From Burkholderia sp. Bp8963 (GTDB taxonomy: Bacteria > Pseudomonadota > Gammaproteobacteria > Burkholderiales > Burkholderiaceae), in the NCBI RefSeq assembly GCF_003854275.1, contig NZ_QTQP01000022.1, forward strand, positions 58,437-122,436: a stretch of 64,000 bases of DNA, given 5' to 3'. The first letter of the stretch is position 1, and every line of letters begins with the position of its first letter. Below, in pieces: positions 63,701 through 64,000 of the stretch. The position numbers and the translations under genes were made by a program. The notes under the pieces are model-generated. The model was not told the origin of the DNA. It saw nothing but the letters and a program-made list of their open reading frames with translations, and searched no databases.

Positions 63701-64000
63701 CTGCGAACCGTTGACCGCATCGGTGCTCTTTGCATCAAGCGAACCCGGCGCGACATTCGTGATCTTCACCGGGCCCGTTGCCCCGCCTGCGAGCGTCACC
63801 GAATTCACGCGGTTGCCGTTCGCATCCGTGTCGTACACGACCGCATTCTTCGTCGCCACGCCGACTTGCGTGCCGATCTGGTCCTGCACCTGCTTCAGTT
63901 GTGCGCCGTTGATCGCGTCCGTGCTCGTGGTCGACACATCGCCCGCTGCAACGTTCGTGATCTTCTGTGCCGAACCGCTGCCGTGCGAAGCATCGTATGC
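60731..64000 (-). CDS. Trimeric autotransporter adhesin (YadA-like), C-terminal part
   Basis: 1,089 residues are visible and the frame stays open to the window edge, so the N-terminus is missing. Repeated stalk/neck motifs (TDAVNGSQLYATNQ, DAVNVGQLNNAL, NVAAGTAPTDAVNVQQLN) and YDTDANGNRVNSVTLAGG-type segments alternate with coiled coils. The C-terminal YadA anchor (last about 75 residues, GGVASAMAVAGLPQPTAPGRSMV...RSDFGAVVGAGYQF) ends in the aromatic residue used for beta-barrel insertion. It forms a trimeric surface fibre for adhesion, autoaggregation or serum resistance. The true length cannot be known from this window. Confidence 0.95.
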   Translation of the reverse strand, partial: AYDASHGSGSAQKITNVAAGDVSTTSTDAINGAQLKQVQDQIGTQVGVATKNAVVYDTDANGNRVNSVTLAGGATGPVKITNVAPGSLDAKSTDAVNGSQLYATNQNVTNLSTSLTGTQTDVSNLQAADKRNVKYDGAEGFDTVTLAGPNGTKVTNVKAAELSATSTDAVNGSQLYATNQTVAKQGDSITQIGGQVTQNTTDIRNIGGQVTQNTTHIGALQQDALQWSASAGAYDASHGSGSAQKITNVAAGDVSTTSTDAINGAQLKQVQDQIGTQVGVATKNAVVYDTDANGNRVNSVTLAGGATGPVKIANVAPGSLDAKSTDAVNGSQLYATNQNVATQTTRVDNLTTNVSTLTSNLSTTNTNVTNLQQADKLNVKYDGSDRNTVTLGGAGHAPVKLSNVADGVANNDAVNVGQLSKAAGNLQQQISTQGNTITSIDQRVTTNTTNISALKQDALQWNATLGAYDASHGSGAPQQIANVAQGVKGTDAVNVDQLNAAVKTGVDALDSLAVKYDDSSKRQVSLGAGNGGVPVRVTNVAEGGVYVGSNDAVNGSQLRYATDSVAAALGGGASANTNGSINAPKYDVGGGTYNNVGDALSNIDGRVAGNTTTIQNHETRISNAETNIVNNTTAIAGLQKDALQFDPSIGAYNAARGGAATKITNVADGSVAAGSTDAVNGGQLFGVKSDLQQQITNVSNQTGEAVKNVVKYDVDANGKRLNSVSLVGGDTASPVVLKNVAAGVDDTDAVNVKQLKGVQSSINQLGALAVTYDDSSKSIITLGGGAGGTKITNVQAGTLSATSTDAVNGSQLYATNQQVTKNTTDITNLQQNVTNVTNGKAGLVQQQDPNGQITVGAGTGGTSVNFANGSNADRVLTGVAAGVSSNDAVNVGQLNNALKDVKTNQDIKAAATDANTSWIARADAGSFGSTSSATGKNAVAVGQGSVADRDNSFSVGAKGNERQVTNVAAGTAPTDAVNVQQLNDNVAASTAASRSYTDQRVGQVYNDLNTVKKDMLGGVASAMAVAGLPQPTAPGRSMVSAATANYRGQQGFAAGYSYVTQNDKWVVKASVTGNTRSDFGAVVGAGYQF
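62981..64000 (-). repeat. 696-bp-offset internal duplication in the adhesin gene
   Basis: Bases 62981-63304 and 63677-64000 are nearly identical (only scattered substitutions noticed, for example near 63043/63739) at an offset of 696 bp, exactly 232 codons. The copy continues beyond the window. Shows recent stalk-module duplication. Confidence 0.88.

Overview
The window is very GC-rich, densely coded DNA. Its gene content (2-methylcitrate cycle with AcnD/PrpF, cyanide-insensitive-type bd oxidase, short beta-proteobacterial H-NS proteins, DUF4148 protein, phasin, many sigma-54 regulators) points to a beta-proteobacterium, most likely Burkholderia (cepacia complex), probably a secondary chromosome. 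No rRNA, tRNA, transposase, integrase or cas gene was recognised.

Layout. 1-10.7 kb: a truncated porin and an NCS1-type symporter, divergent from a carnitine module: cntA (Rieske oxygenase), an aldehyde dehydrogenase and cntB (reductase). Then come an HTH-PAS-PAS regulator, a D-malate/tartrate dehydrogenase, a divergent LysR regulator and threonine aldolase. Together the enzymes can take L-carnitine to trimethylamine plus (R)-malic semialdehyde, D-malate and pyruvate. 10.7-14.1 kb: an FNR/ANR-boxed cydAB operon with a 55-aa DUF2474 partner overlapping cydB, and a Pmp3 protein. 14.3-22 kb: exported phosphatase, AsmA-like DUF748 giant and a DUF1254/DUF1214 lipoprotein. 22.3-24.5 kb: five small leftward genes including a phasin. 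24.9-27.9 kb: copper ATPase CopA under a MerR/CueR-type promoter. 28-34.5 kb: acetyltransferase, a 51-aa protein beside an 8-copy octamer repeat, a membrane-anchored low-complexity protein, MgtC, AGE epimerase, chemoreceptor and thioesterase.

34.6-44 kb: a CoA-transferase, then the propionate operon prpB-prpC-acnD-prpF with a clear sigma-54 promoter, a divergent prpR with an inverted-repeat site and an intrinsic terminator. 44-47.6 kb: CGNR zinc-finger protein and VOC protein sharing a symmetrical operator, FAH-family hydrolase and IclR regulator. 47.7-52.2 kb: an unrecognised 183-aa protein followed by 21 tandem copies of a 23-bp degenerate repeat, a Pat-like acyl-CoA synthetase/acetyltransferase, and an H-NS gene that carries the same repeat motif 3' of its stop in the same transcript sense. 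52.2-56.4 kb: small exported proteins, and a sigma-54 regulator (HbcR-like) divergent from a GntP-family permease with a matching promoter and three operators. 56.7-64 kb: DUF4148 protein, CHMI-type tautomerase, two paralogous AraC regulators facing each other, and the C-terminal 1,089 residues of a trimeric autotransporter adhesin that runs off the window.

The observations I rate highest are the 23-bp array and its echo downstream of hns, the shared AGGGTTTTCCCT element before two small orphan genes, the 18-bp-phased repeats in front of cntA, and the stereochemically consistent carnitine-to-pyruvate gene set.
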